Assembly (NCBI RefSeq): GCF_900100885.1
Contig: NZ_LT629692.1
Location: 3,162,001 to 3,226,000, forward strand
From: Microbacterium pygmaeum
GTDB lineage: Bacteria > Actinomycetota > Actinomycetes > Actinomycetales > Microbacteriaceae
DNA: 64,000 nt
Direction: 5' to 3'
Positions 23,094-33,503 of this stretch are shown piece by piece (position 1 is the first letter of the stretch; every line of letters begins with the position of its first letter). The translations under genes and the position numbers were made by a program. Below the pieces are notes generated by a model. That model had not been told where the DNA came from. It worked only from the letters and a program-made list of their open reading frames with translations, and made no database searches.

Positions 23094-24581
23094 TCAGTTC
23101 GGCGCGCGCTCGATGTAGCGCATCGGGATGTCGATCGTGACTTCGGTGCCGCTGCCCATGATCGTGTGCCAGTCGATGGTGCCGCCCAATTCGCCCTGGA
23201 TCAGGGTGCGGACGATCTGCGTGCCCAGTCCGCGACCGACCTGACCCTCCGGCAGACCGGTTCCGGTGTCGCGCACGCGCACCTCGAGCCGGTCTTCGCT
23301 GCGCTCGGCGATGATCTCGACGTCGCCCTCCTGCCCCGCCAGCCCGTGCTCCACCGCGTTGGTGACCAGTTCGGTCAGCGCGAGCGCCAACGGCGTGGCG
23401 TACTCGCTCGGCAGGGTGCCGAAGGTTCCTGTGGAGTGGGTACGGGCGCGGGTGTTCGGCGCGGCCGCCACCTCGGCGACGAGCTTGAGCACCCTGTCGA
23501 ACACGTTGTCGAAGTCGACGTTCTGCGCGAGTCCTTCGGACAGGGTGTCGTGGACCACGGCGATCGCGGCCACCCGTCGCATCGCCTGGGTGAGCGCATC
23601 GCGCGCCTCGTCGGAGTGCGATCGGCGCGCCTGGATGCGCAACAGGGACGCCACGGTCTGCAGGTTGTTCTTCACCCGATGGTGGATCTCGCGGATCGTC
23701 GCGTCCTTGGTGATGAGCTCCTGCTCCTGGTGGCGGATCTCGGTCACGTCGCGGCACAGCACGATCGCACCGATGCGGGTGCCGTGATCGCGGAGCGGGA
23801 TCGTCCGAAGCGACACGGAGACCCCGCGCGCCTCGATGTCGGCGCGCCACGGCGCCCGACCGCTCACCACGAGCGGCAGCGACTCGTCGAACTGCCGCTT
23901 CTCGGGAAGAATGCGCGTGGTCACCTCGACGAGGGACTCGCCCTCCAACTCGTCATCGAAGCCCATCCGGTTGAAGGCGGACAGCGCGTTCGGGCTGGCG
24001 AAGGTCGTGACGCCGTTGACGTCGAGACGGATCAGGCCGTCAGAGGCGCGGGGCGCGCCACGACGCGGTGCAGTGGGAGCGTCCAGATTGGGGAACTCCC
24101 CTGACGCCACCATCCCGAACAGATCGTCGGCGCAGTCGTTGAAGGTGATCTGCTGACGCGAGGGGGTGCGCGTCTCTCCGAGATTGGTGTGGCGGGTCAG
24201 CACGCCGATCGTCATCGCCGGATCCTGGCCGTGCGTCCGGACGATCGGGACGGCCCGGACCCGAGTCGGGGTCTCCTCGAACCAGTCCGGCGAGGCGGAG
24301 TCGACGATCCGGCCGGACTGGAACGCCTCGCGAACCTGCGTCCGCCACTGCGGACGCACGCGGTCGCCGACGATGTCGCGGTAGAAGAGGGTCGCCGCGC
24401 CGCCGGGCCGGGTGTGGGCGACCGCGATGAACGTGTCATCGTCGGTGGGCACCCAGATCACGATGTCGGCGAACGCCAGGTCTGCCAGCAGCTGGCCGTC
24501 GCCGGCGAGACGGTGCAGCCATTCCACCTCGGCTTCGCTGGAGCGGCCCTGGGCGTACACGAGATCGGAGAGCGTCGACAC
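23094..24581 (-). CDS. pdtaS: cytosolic sensor histidine kinase PdtaS
   Basis: A 495-residue soluble kinase: GAF domain (about 1-150), PAS domain (about 165-275), HisKA_2 dimerisation helix with IREIHHRVKNNLQTVASLLR around residue 298, then HATPase_c (LTELVTNAVEHGL, VRDTGTGLPEGQ, GLGTQIVRTLIQGEL). It phosphorylates the antiterminator regulator PdtaR, an RNA-binding ANTAR protein; pdtaR is not in the window. I start at GTG 24581, exactly 6 nt after TACGCT, giving a leaderless message. The open frame upstream belongs to no recognised protein. Confidence 0.9.
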   Translation of the reverse strand: MSTLSDLVYAQGRSSEAEVEWLHRLAGDGQLLADLAFADIVIWVPTDDDTFIAVAHTRPGGAATLFYRDIVGDRVRPQWRTQVREAFQSGRIVDSASPDWFEETPTRVRAVPIVRTHGQDPAMTIGVLTRHTNLGETRTPSRQQITFNDCADDLFGMVASGEFPNLDAPTAPRRGAPRASDGLIRLDVNGVTTFASPNALSAFNRMGFDDELEGESLVEVTTRILPEKRQFDESLPLVVSGRAPWRADIEARGVSVSLRTIPLRDHGTRIGAIVLCRDVTEIRHQEQELITKDATIREIHHRVKNNLQTVASLLRIQARRSHSDEARDALTQAMRRVAAIAVVHDTLSEGLAQNVDFDNVFDRVLKLVAEVAAAPNTRARTHSTGTFGTLPSEYATPLALALTELVTNAVEHGLAGQEGDVEIIAERSEDRLEVRVRDTGTGLPEGQVGRGLGTQIVRTLIQGELGGTIDWHTIMGSGTEVTIDIPMRYIERAPN

Positions 24582-24587
24582 CCTCCA

Positions 24588-24593
24588 AGCGTA
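24588..24593 (-). promoter_or_regulatory. -10 TACGCT, leaderless start of pdtaS
   Basis: TACGCT (24593 to 24588, minus strand) is 6 nt upstream of GTG 24581. The TGGAGG between them touches the start codon and cannot serve as a normal ribosome site. Confidence 0.5.
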
Positions 24594-24676
24594 GGGTCGA
24601 CGACGCCCTCCTCGTGCACGTCGTCCTCTCGCACGCCGGCCCCGCACGCCGGCTCCGGCGCGTCCGCGCGACGTCG

Positions 24677-25972
24677 TCAGGCGGCGGTGCGCCCGACACG
24701 AAGGGCACGCCGCGAGCGGGTGCGCAGTTCGACGGTCGGCGCGACGGACTCTCCGACGAAGCGCCGCACCCCCAGGGCGATCGGGGACCGCGGCGAGACC
24801 TCGGCGATCGGGCGGGCGGCCAGCAGTGCGGCATCCGCACTCCGCGGATCGGACGGCACGAACGACACGGCATCGATTCCGCCGAAGCGGTCCAGGGTGC
24901 GCCGCACCTGACCGCGGGCGTCGATGCCCAGCGCCCCGGGCCGGAGCCGGTTGGCCAGCACCGCCACCGGCGTCGCACCGATCGTCGCCCGCAGTTCCGG
25001 GTATGCGCGCAGAAAACGCGACACACCGAGCGGATCCGCGCCCGCCACCGCGACGACGAGATCGGCCGTCTGCAGGGCGGCCAGCGTGGCGGCGTTGCGG
25101 CGCGGTCCGTCCAGGTCGCTGACGATCTCCTCGTCGCGCTCCAGCGGGGCCGCCACGTCGACCACGGTGTAGTCGGCCCAGTCCCGGCAGGACGTGAGCG
25201 CCGCGGCCACGCGTGCCGCGGTGAGTTCCGGCCATCGTGAGGGCCGGTTGATCCCGGTGAGGACGTCGACGCCGGTTCGGGAGAGCGGCGCGCTGATGCG
25301 CGTCAGCTCACGCGCGTCGAGGCCGCCGAGCTCCGCCTGCCGGCATGCCGCGGCGAAGCCAGGAGCCTCGTCGGCCATGCCCAGCAGCAGCGCGATCGAG
25401 GGCGCGTGCGAGTCCGCATCGACCAGACCGACGTGGCGCCCGCCCCGCGCGAGTTCCACGGCGAGCTCGATGGCGATCGTGGAGCGGCCAGGCGCACCGC
25501 CGGGCCCCCACACTGCGATCACCTTCGGCGATGACGCGACGGCGGCAGCCGGCGTCGGGGGCGCACCGGCATCCGCTCGGCTCGACGGCACGCCGTCTCT
25601 GCCCGGCGAGGCGATCACCTCGGCGAGCCGCCACGGCTGGACATCGAGCGCGAGCGCCGGGTCCACGCCGAAGGCGGCTGCGATCCGCTCGTCCTCGCTG
25701 CGTTCGCACAGCGCGATGATCCGCACTGCGGAGCGGTCGCACAGCGCGACGACCGACGCAGTGAGGGTGCGTCTGGTGGTGCCGAGGACGACGGTGTCGG
25801 CTGAGGTGAGCGCGGCGGCGATGCGCTCCGCCTCCTCGCCGAGGGCGCCGTCGTCGGCCAGGAGGAGCAGAGCGGATGCCTCGACGACGCCGACCACCGC
25901 GATGCCCTCGCGCCGCAGCCCCGCCGCGAGATCGTCACCGACGGGTGCATCGACGGCGACGAGCACGTTCAC
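24677..25972 (-). CDS. CpaE/TadZ-like MinD-family ATPase, orphan
   Basis: A 431-residue protein with an N-terminal receiver-like region (1 to about 120, VLVAVDAPVGDDLAAGLRRE) and a MinD/ParA-like domain (about 150-400). The P-loop reads WGPGGAPGRSTIAIELA: neither the signature Lys of the deviant Walker A nor the second Lys is present (Arg before ST). HVGLVDADSHAPSIALLLG (switch region) and VDVLTGINRPSRWPEL follow. CpaE/TadZ proteins position Tad pilus machinery. No TadA, TadB, TadC or pilin gene is in the window. The stop overlaps nothing, but the start overlaps the SAF gene stop (ATGA), so the two are coupled. Confidence 0.75.
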   Translation of the reverse strand: MNVLVAVDAPVGDDLAAGLRREGIAVVGVVEASALLLLADDGALGEEAERIAAALTSADTVVLGTTRRTLTASVVALCDRSAVRIIALCERSEDERIAAAFGVDPALALDVQPWRLAEVIASPGRDGVPSSRADAGAPPTPAAAVASSPKVIAVWGPGGAPGRSTIAIELAVELARGGRHVGLVDADSHAPSIALLLGMADEAPGFAAACRQAELGGLDARELTRISAPLSRTGVDVLTGINRPSRWPELTAARVAAALTSCRDWADYTVVDVAAPLERDEEIVSDLDGPRRNAATLAALQTADLVVAVAGADPLGVSRFLRAYPELRATIGATPVAVLANRLRPGALGIDARGQVRRTLDRFGGIDAVSFVPSDPRSADAALLAARPIAEVSPRSPIALGVRRFVGESVAPTVELRTRSRRALRVGRTAA

Positions 25973-26595
25973 CTGGTCGCTCCCGTAGTGGGAACGACCG
26001 AAAGTGCCGCCTCGTCCGCCATCGCGGCGAGCATCGCGGCCACCTCCGATCGCGCGATCACCAGCTCGAGGGCGGCCGAGCCGGCGCCGATCATCGAATC
26101 GTCCCGGGTGACCGAGACCACCGTGGCATCGGCGACCAGGATCCGCGGCTCGTCGTATCCGCCCTCGATCTGGGGTGCCGCCCAGACCTCGACCACGGTG
26201 CCGGCCTCGACCGAGCCCGGCACGTCGACCGCGCTGCGCAGCACAACGCTGGTGGTATGGGCGGCCGCGGCGTCGCCGACCGCGCTCTGCGGCACGAGCT
26301 CCCCCGATTCGATCGTGCGCACCGCGACCAGACCGTCGGTCAGCGCGTCGGCATCGAGGTAGGCACCGCCGACCTGGCCGAGTGCGACATCGACGACGCG
26401 CACGTCGTCCCCGGAGACGGCCTCGCCGGGAACGATGGTGCGTGCGGCGGCGAAGACCGGGACGGTCTGGCGGGATGCCGAGACCACGAACCAGACGCCC
26501 GCCACCGATGCCGCCACCAGGACGATTCCGAGGAAGAACCGCATGTCCGCCCAGAACGCGCGCGGTCGTGCGCGGACCGGCTCAAGAGCTGTCAT
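25969..26595 (-). CDS. SAF-domain membrane-anchored protein (CpaB/RcpC-like)
   Basis: A 208-residue protein with a short cytoplasmic N-terminus, one membrane helix (FFLGIVLVAASVAGVWFVVS at about 20-40) and an extracytoplasmic SAF domain (about 48-110: VPVFAAARTIVPGEAVSGDD, GLVAVRTIESGELVPQSAVG). This is the layout of CpaB/RcpC, which lines Tad pilus outer channels, and of FlgA. In a Gram-positive cell without other tad genes here the role is unclear. It is translationally coupled to the CpaE-like gene and divergent from an HTH gene, with a perfect TTATCCACA box between. Confidence 0.75.
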   Translation of the reverse strand: MTALEPVRARPRAFWADMRFFLGIVLVAASVAGVWFVVSASRQTVPVFAAARTIVPGEAVSGDDVRVVDVALGQVGGAYLDADALTDGLVAVRTIESGELVPQSAVGDAAAAHTTSVVLRSAVDVPGSVEAGTVVEVWAAPQIEGGYDEPRILVADATVVSVTRDDSMIGAGSAALELVIARSEVAAMLAAMADEAALSVVPTTGATR

Positions 26596-26634
26596 GAGAC
26601 CATCGTGACGCAGCGCACGAAAATGCCTCGGAGG

Positions 26635-26643
26635 TTATCCACA
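26635..26643 (+). promoter_or_regulatory. DnaA-box-like TTATCCACA
   Basis: Perfect match to the classical DnaA box, in the 98-bp divergent gap between the SAF gene and the HTH gene. The flanks GAGG and GC resemble those of a second box at 27646. Confidence 0.45.
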
Positions 26644-26681
26644 GCGCCCACGCGGATGCAGGCGGTCCGATGGTCCGTGGC

Positions 26682-26687
26682 GATAAT
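26682..26687 (+). promoter_or_regulatory. -10 GATAAT, leaderless start of the HTH gene
   Basis: GATAAT ends 6 nt before the ATG at 26694. It is one mismatch from TATAAT, and no ribosome site is present. Confidence 0.5.
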
Positions 26688-26693
26688 GGGGCC

Positions 26694-26975
26694 ATGCCCG
26701 ACTCCCCGACGTCCGACGTGCGCCTGCTGGCTCCCGCCCAGGTCGCCGAGATCCTCGGCGTCACCGTGGACGAGGTGATGAGCCTGGTCGAGCATCGCCG
26801 GCTGCGGGGCCTGCGCGTCGGTTCGCCGGCGCGGTGGAGGGTCGAGGAGGCGAGCATCGCCGAGTACCTCGACGAGCAGGCCGAAGAAGCCCGGCGCATC
26901 GCCCTGTGGCGGCAGTCGAACGAGGCGAGCTTCCCCGAACTGTGGGGCACCGGCGTCCTCCCCCAGGCGGACTGA
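26694..26975 (+). CDS. excisionase/BldC-type helix-turn-helix protein
   Basis: A 93-residue protein. Residues 8-55 form a MerR-like winged helix (VRLLAPAQVAEILGVTVDEV, LVEHRRLRGLRVGSPARWRV), followed by EEASIAEYLDEQAEEARRIA and a short tail. This is the HTH_17/excisionase family, which includes the developmental regulator BldC. There is no phage context, so a small transcription factor is more likely than a recombination factor. It diverges from the SAF-CpaE pair and may regulate it. Confidence 0.8.
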   Translation: MPDSPTSDVRLLAPAQVAEILGVTVDEVMSLVEHRRLRGLRVGSPARWRVEEASIAEYLDEQAEEARRIALWRQSNEASFPELWGTGVLPQAD

Positions 26976-27000
26976 GAGCTCCGCTCGGGACGAGTCGGCC

Positions 27001-27606
27001 TCAGCCGATCGCGACGCCGGCTTCGAGGCGGATCCAGGAGATGGAGCCGAACGGCACCACGCGGTGCCCGGTGACCAGATCCGCCCGTCGTGGCGTGCCG
27101 GGATCGTGCAGGGCGATGTCGAGGTGGTCCGCCCCGGCGCGGTCGATCGTGCCGGAGAGCACCCGACCGGTTCTCAGCGCGATCGCGACCGCGACGCGGC
27201 GCCGGACGAGGTCGCGCACCAGGAAGCCGAGCGTCATCCGATCGACGAGGCTCGAGGGCGCAGGTCCGGGGCGTGCGGTGCGCAGCACGTCGGCGTGCGG
27301 CATCCCGATCTCCACGATCGCGCCGAGCGGTACCAGAAGCGCACCGCCGCGGGCGGCCGGGGTCTCCACGGCCACCCAGTCGGCGCCCACCCCGGTGACC
27401 TCTGCGGCGAGCCTCGTGCCGTCGGAGAATTCGAACGACGGGGTCGGCGCATCGCGGTCCCGCGCGATGAGGGCGTGCAGCCGATCGCGCAGCGCGACTC
27501 GCGAAAGTCGCAGGCGCTCGGCCTCCGTGTCCAGCGCGGCGCGCTCGGCCTCCCACTCCGAAGCGAGCTGATCCTCGAGGTCGTCGAAGAACCTGTCCCA
27601 GCGCAT
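27001..27606 (-). CDS. conserved actinobacterial protein, unknown function
   Basis: A 201-residue soluble protein. The N-terminus (MRWDRFFDDLEDQLASEWEA through about residue 50) is an acidic, probably coiled helix. The remainder is beta-rich with two similar stretches, VTGVGADWVAVETP and GTIDRAGADHLDIALHDP, that resemble Sm/SH3-like barrels. I recognise no named function. TAACCT lies 6 nt before the ATG, a leaderless arrangement. It faces the HTH gene tail to tail. Confidence 0.7.
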   Translation of the reverse strand: MRWDRFFDDLEDQLASEWEAERAALDTEAERLRLSRVALRDRLHALIARDRDAPTPSFEFSDGTRLAAEVTGVGADWVAVETPAARGGALLVPLGAIVEIGMPHADVLRTARPGPAPSSLVDRMTLGFLVRDLVRRRVAVAIALRTGRVLSGTIDRAGADHLDIALHDPGTPRRADLVTGHRVVPFGSISWIRLEAGVAIG

Positions 27607-27612
27607 CCGGCG

Positions 27613-27618
27613 AGGTTA
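27613..27618 (-). promoter_or_regulatory. -10 TAACCT, leaderless start
   Basis: TAACCT (27618 to 27613, minus strand) is followed by exactly 6 nt and the ATG at 27606. Confidence 0.5.
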
Positions 27619-27645
27619 GGCCGAACATGATGAATCGATGAGAAG

Positions 27646-27654
27646 TTATCCACA
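27646..27654 (+). promoter_or_regulatory. second DnaA-box-like TTATCCACA
   Basis: A perfect copy in the 128-bp divergent gap before the Rv3235-like gene, in the same orientation as the one at 26635 and about 1 kb away. Both read GA-G-GTTATCCACAGC with flanks. Confidence 0.45.
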
Positions 27655-27734
27655 GCCGCCTGCGCGACCTTTCCTGTGAGTTCGCCGTGTGCTGTACTTC
27701 TCGCCAAGATTCAGCACCACGACGATCGGCGAAC

Positions 27735-28139
27735 ATGTCTCCCCACGACGCCAGCGAACTCTCGGAGTTCTTCGCTCCGCAGCGCACTCCTTCGGCCGAC
27801 CTGCCCGATCCCGATGTGTTCGTACGCAACATCACCCGTGGTGTCCTGGAGATCTTCGCCGGCGTCCGCGAACCGGAGCAGGTCGCGCGCTGGCTCACCG
27901 AAGACGCGTACCGAGGTCTGCTGGCCCGGGCGAATCTCGCCACGCGCGCCCGCAGCGCACGCGGCGTCCCCGCTCGTCGCCCCGTCCACGTGATCCGATC
28001 GGTGCGCTGCTCGTTCCCTGCCGACGGCGTCGTGGAAGCGGTGTCCATCGTCGAGACGCCATCGCGCACCCGCGCCGTCACGATGCGCCTGGAGGGCCTC
28101 GACGGACGGTGGCGCACCACCTTCCTCGCCCTGCTCTGA
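27735..28139 (+). CDS. Rv3235-family protein (DUF6459-like)
   Basis: A 134-residue protein with the features of the small actinobacterial family found near secA: VRNITRGVLEIFAGVREPEQ, VARWLTEDAYRGLLARANLA, then a beta-rich half (VHVIRSVRCSFPADGVVEAV, VTMRLEGLDGRWRTTFLALL). The function is unknown. The family is linked to secA by neighbourhood only. ATG 27735 is preferred; a GTG at 27687 would add 16 unrelated residues. Neither has a good ribosome site. Confidence 0.7.
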   Translation: MSPHDASELSEFFAPQRTPSADLPDPDVFVRNITRGVLEIFAGVREPEQVARWLTEDAYRGLLARANLATRARSARGVPARRPVHVIRSVRCSFPADGVVEAVSIVETPSRTRAVTMRLEGLDGRWRTTFLALL

Positions 28140-28178
28140 GCCTTCGCCGACCACGGCCGCAGAGGCACTGGCGAGGCG

Positions 28179-28526
28179 TCACTCGCCGTCGATCAGCTCC
28201 AGCAGCTTCTTCAGTGCGTCGCGGATCTCGATGTGGTCGAACTGACCCGCCCTGCTCTCACCCGCGATGACGCCCGCGCGATGCACCCTGCGGAAGTCGC
28301 CGAACGGGAACGAGTAGCGTCCCTTCGTCTCCGCGTTCTCGGACTTGTCGATGCCCATATGCCAGTGCGAGTAGGCGGTCCACCCTTCGCGTTCGATGAA
28401 CGCGTTCTCCTCGTCGGCGGTCGGAGCGGCCTCCGACCAGTCGTCGCGGTCGTCGGTGACGACCTTGCCTTCGCGCACCAGCGCCCGCGCATGCGTGAGC
28501 GCGGGCTGATTCAGTTCGATAGCCAT
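28179..28526 (-). CDS. conserved hypothetical protein, 115 aa
   Basis: A small soluble protein beginning MAIELNQPALTHARALVREG, with conserved-looking WTAYSHWHMGIDKS, GRYSFPFGDFRRVHRAGVIA and a helical C-terminus ending ELIDGE. Similar proteins occur widely in actinobacteria but I know no function. It converges on the Rv3235-like gene. TACGGT (28538 to 28533) is 6 nt upstream of the ATG, giving a leaderless start. Confidence 0.75.
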   Translation of the reverse strand: MAIELNQPALTHARALVREGKVVTDDRDDWSEAAPTADEENAFIEREGWTAYSHWHMGIDKSENAETKGRYSFPFGDFRRVHRAGVIAGESRAGQFDHIEIRDALKKLLELIDGE

Positions 28527-28532
28527 GCGCTC

Positions 28533-28538
28533 ACCGTA
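28533..28538 (-). promoter_or_regulatory. -10 TACGGT, leaderless start
   Basis: Six nucleotides separate this hexamer from the ATG at 28526. No ribosome site is present. Confidence 0.45.
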
Positions 28539-28578
28539 CGATCGGCGCCCGCCGGTGCTGAAGGGGCTTGACGAGCCG

Positions 28579-29805
28579 CTACTGGCGGTAGGACGAGAGG
28601 AAATTGCCCAGGCGTTCCACAGCTTCGGTGAGCACGCGAGCCTCGGGCAGGGTGACGATCCTCAGATGGTCGGGCGTCGGCCAGTTGAAGCCGGTGCCCT
28701 GCACCAGGAGCACATGCTCGGCGACCAGGAAGTCGTAGACGAGCTTCGCGTCGTCGTGGATCTCGTAGACGTCGGGATCCAGGCGCGGGAACGCATAGAG
28801 CGCACCCTCGGGCTTGACGCAGCTGACGCCGGGGATCGCCTCGAGGCTCTGCCACGCGGCATCCCGCTGCTCGAGCAGCCTGCCGGCCGGACCGATCAGC
28901 GCGTCGATCGACTGCACGCCCGACAGCGCGGCCTGGACGGCGTGCTGGGCGGGGACGTTCGGGCACAGGCGGGTGGAGGCGAGCAGCTGGATTCCCTCCA
29001 GGAAGCCGCGGGCATGATCCTTCGGACCGGTGATGACCATCCACCCCGATCGGTAGCCCGCGACCCGATAGGTCTTGGACAGCCCGTTGAAGGTGAGGCA
29101 CAGCAGGTCCGGTGCGACCGAAGCCATCGGCACGTGGACGGCGTCGTCGAAGAGGATACGGTCGTAGATCTCGTCGGCGAGGATCAGCAGCGAGTGCTCG
29201 CGGGCGATCTGGGCGATCCCCTCGAGCACCTCACGGGGGTAGACGGCGCCCGTGGGGTTGTTCGGGTTGATCACGACGATCGCCTTCGTGCGCGGAGTGA
29301 TCTGCGCGCGGATGTCCTCGAGGTCGGGCTGCCAGCCGTTCAACTCGTCGCAGCGATAGTGCAGCGGTGTTCCGCCGCCGAGGCTGGTCATGGCAGTCCA
29401 CAGCGGATAGTCCGGAGCGGGGATCAGGACTTCGTCGCCTTCGTCCAGCAGCGCCTGCATCGTCATCGTGATCAGCTCGGAGACCCCGTTGCCGAGGTAC
29501 ACGTCGTCGGGGCCGAACGGCGGGAAGGTGGGGTCCTGCTCGTAGCGGTAGACGACGGCCCGGCGGGCCGAGATGATGCCGCGGCTGTCGCTGTAGCCAT
29601 GCGCGTGCGGAATCGCCTCGATCATGTCGCGCACGATCTGGAAGGGGGCCTCGAAGCCGAAGACTGCGGGGTTGCCCGTGTTGAGCTTGAGGATCGTGTG
29701 ACCCTCGTTCTCGAGGCGGTCCGCCTCCACGAGCGCCTGGCCGCGGATCTCGTAGAGGACGTCTCGGAGCTTGCTCGACTGGTCGAGGTGACGGAGGGGA
29801 CTCAT
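28579..29805 (-). CDS. alaA: pyridoxal-phosphate alanine aminotransferase (AlaA type)
   Basis: A 408-residue class I aminotransferase. NTGNPAVFGFEAPFQIVRDM, GYSDSRGIISARRAV and GNGVSELITMTMQALLDEGD form the N-terminal half. INPNNPTGAVYPREVLEGIA and ADEIYDRILFDDA carry the PLP Asn and Asp. The Schiff-base Lys is in TFNGLSKTYRVAGYRSGWMV near residue 240. The pattern follows E. coli AlaA closely, so pyruvate/glutamate transamination to alanine is likely. I start at ATG 29805, 6 nt after TATCCT; an ATG at 29838 would lie upstream of the promoter. Confidence 0.88.
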   Translation of the reverse strand: MSPLRHLDQSSKLRDVLYEIRGQALVEADRLENEGHTILKLNTGNPAVFGFEAPFQIVRDMIEAIPHAHGYSDSRGIISARRAVVYRYEQDPTFPPFGPDDVYLGNGVSELITMTMQALLDEGDEVLIPAPDYPLWTAMTSLGGGTPLHYRCDELNGWQPDLEDIRAQITPRTKAIVVINPNNPTGAVYPREVLEGIAQIAREHSLLILADEIYDRILFDDAVHVPMASVAPDLLCLTFNGLSKTYRVAGYRSGWMVITGPKDHARGFLEGIQLLASTRLCPNVPAQHAVQAALSGVQSIDALIGPAGRLLEQRDAAWQSLEAIPGVSCVKPEGALYAFPRLDPDVYEIHDDAKLVYDFLVAEHVLLVQGTGFNWPTPDHLRIVTLPEARVLTEAVERLGNFLSSYRQ

Positions 29806-29811
29806 CGGTTC

Positions 29812-29817
29812 AGGATA
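29812..29817 (-). promoter_or_regulatory. -10 TATCCT, leaderless start of alaA
   Basis: TATCCT (29817 to 29812, minus strand) precedes ATG 29805 by exactly 6 nt. Confidence 0.5.
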
Positions 29818-29880
29818 TCCCCGGCCGAAGCGAGCCAATCGACCTCCGCTGGCCCTGTGGCCGGGCGGCCGGGGGTCGGG

Positions 29881-32697
<2,817 letters not shown>

Positions 32698-32819
32698 GGA
32701 AGATCTCCATCTGTCGGGTGCGGCGCCGCCGGCGCCGGTGCCGCCCGGCACAACGGCGCACAGGCATACCCGCTCATGTTACCGGTCTGTGACCTTGGAG
32801 TGGGCTGGATGCATGGATG

Positions 32820-32848
32820 CCATACTCGGTAATCAATACCCGGTATGG
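32820..32848. promoter_or_regulatory. PadR operator candidate
   Basis: CCATAC (32820-32825) and GTATGG (32843-32848) are the ends of an imperfect 29-bp palindrome with a 13-nt arm similarity (CCATACTCGGTA against CCATACCGGGTA). It lies just before the ribosome site of the padR gene, in the place for autorepression, and ATAC/GTAT half-sites are common for PadR proteins. Confidence 0.5.
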
Positions 32849-32864
32849 ATGCGAGGAGCTCACG

Positions 32865-33485
32865 ATGTCGGTGCGACAGAGCCTGCTGGCGATCCTCAGC
32901 CGGGGCGCCTGCTACGGCTATCAGCTGCGAACGGAGTTCGACCGGCGCACCGGCGGGACGTGGCCGCTGAATGTCGGCCAGATCTACAGCACCCTGGACC
33001 GGCTCGAGCGCGACGGGCTCGTCGCGAAGGGCGAAAGCGATGCGCAGGGGCACGTCTATTACGAGATCACGGATGCCGGTCGCGCCGACCTCGCCGGCTG
33101 GCTGGAGCACCCGGTCCTGCGTTCCGCTCCGCCACGGGACGAACTCGCGATCAAGATCGCGGTGGCGGCGACCCTTCCAGGGGTGGACGGCCGGGCGCTG
33201 GTGCGCGCGCAACGCGACGCCTCGGCCGCTCGCCTCGCGCAGGCGCGACGCGCCCGCGACGAGGCGGGCGCGCCCGGGAGCGCGGAGGCCGTGGCATCCG
33301 TCCTCGTGGCCGACTCGCTCGTCTTCGCGGCCGAGGCCGAGGTGAGGTGGCTCGAACATGCCGAGAGCGTGCTGGCGCAGCATCCGGATCATGCATTGGA
33401 ACTGGAGCCGACCGCCGAGCGGCCCAAGCGCGGCCGGCCACCGCGCCCCGTCGGCACCGCCTCCGCCCGTCACGAGATCCGGTGA
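32865..33485 (+). CDS. PadR-family transcriptional regulator
   Basis: A 206-residue regulator. The winged-helix domain is residues 1-85 (SVRQSLLAILSRGACYGYQL, NVGQIYSTLDRLERDGLVAK, QGHVYYEITDAGRADLAGWL), followed by a long helical Vir_C-type domain and a basic tail (KRGRPPRPVG). AGGAG is 6 nt before ATG 32865. An ATG-like start at 32817 would place the operator inside the coding region. The likely target is its own promoter; no transporter pair, the usual partner, is adjacent. Confidence 0.87.
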   Translation: MSVRQSLLAILSRGACYGYQLRTEFDRRTGGTWPLNVGQIYSTLDRLERDGLVAKGESDAQGHVYYEITDAGRADLAGWLEHPVLRSAPPRDELAIKIAVAATLPGVDGRALVRAQRDASAARLAQARRARDEAGAPGSAEAVASVLVADSLVFAAEAEVRWLEHAESVLAQHPDHALELEPTAERPKRGRPPRPVGTASARHEIR

Positions 33486-33492
33486 CGAGGAC

Positions 33493-33498
33493 TACCCT
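33493..33498 (+). promoter_or_regulatory. -10 TACCCT before the DEAD helicase
   Basis: TACCCT ends 5 nt before GTG 33504 in the 18-bp gap after padR, consistent with an independent, leaderless message. Confidence 0.4.
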
Positions 33499-33503
33499 GA
33501 ACT

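Noticed and set aside
26694..26975. Phage excisionase implying a prophage
   Set aside because: No integrase, attachment repeats or phage genes nearby; the HTH family also includes chromosomal regulators.
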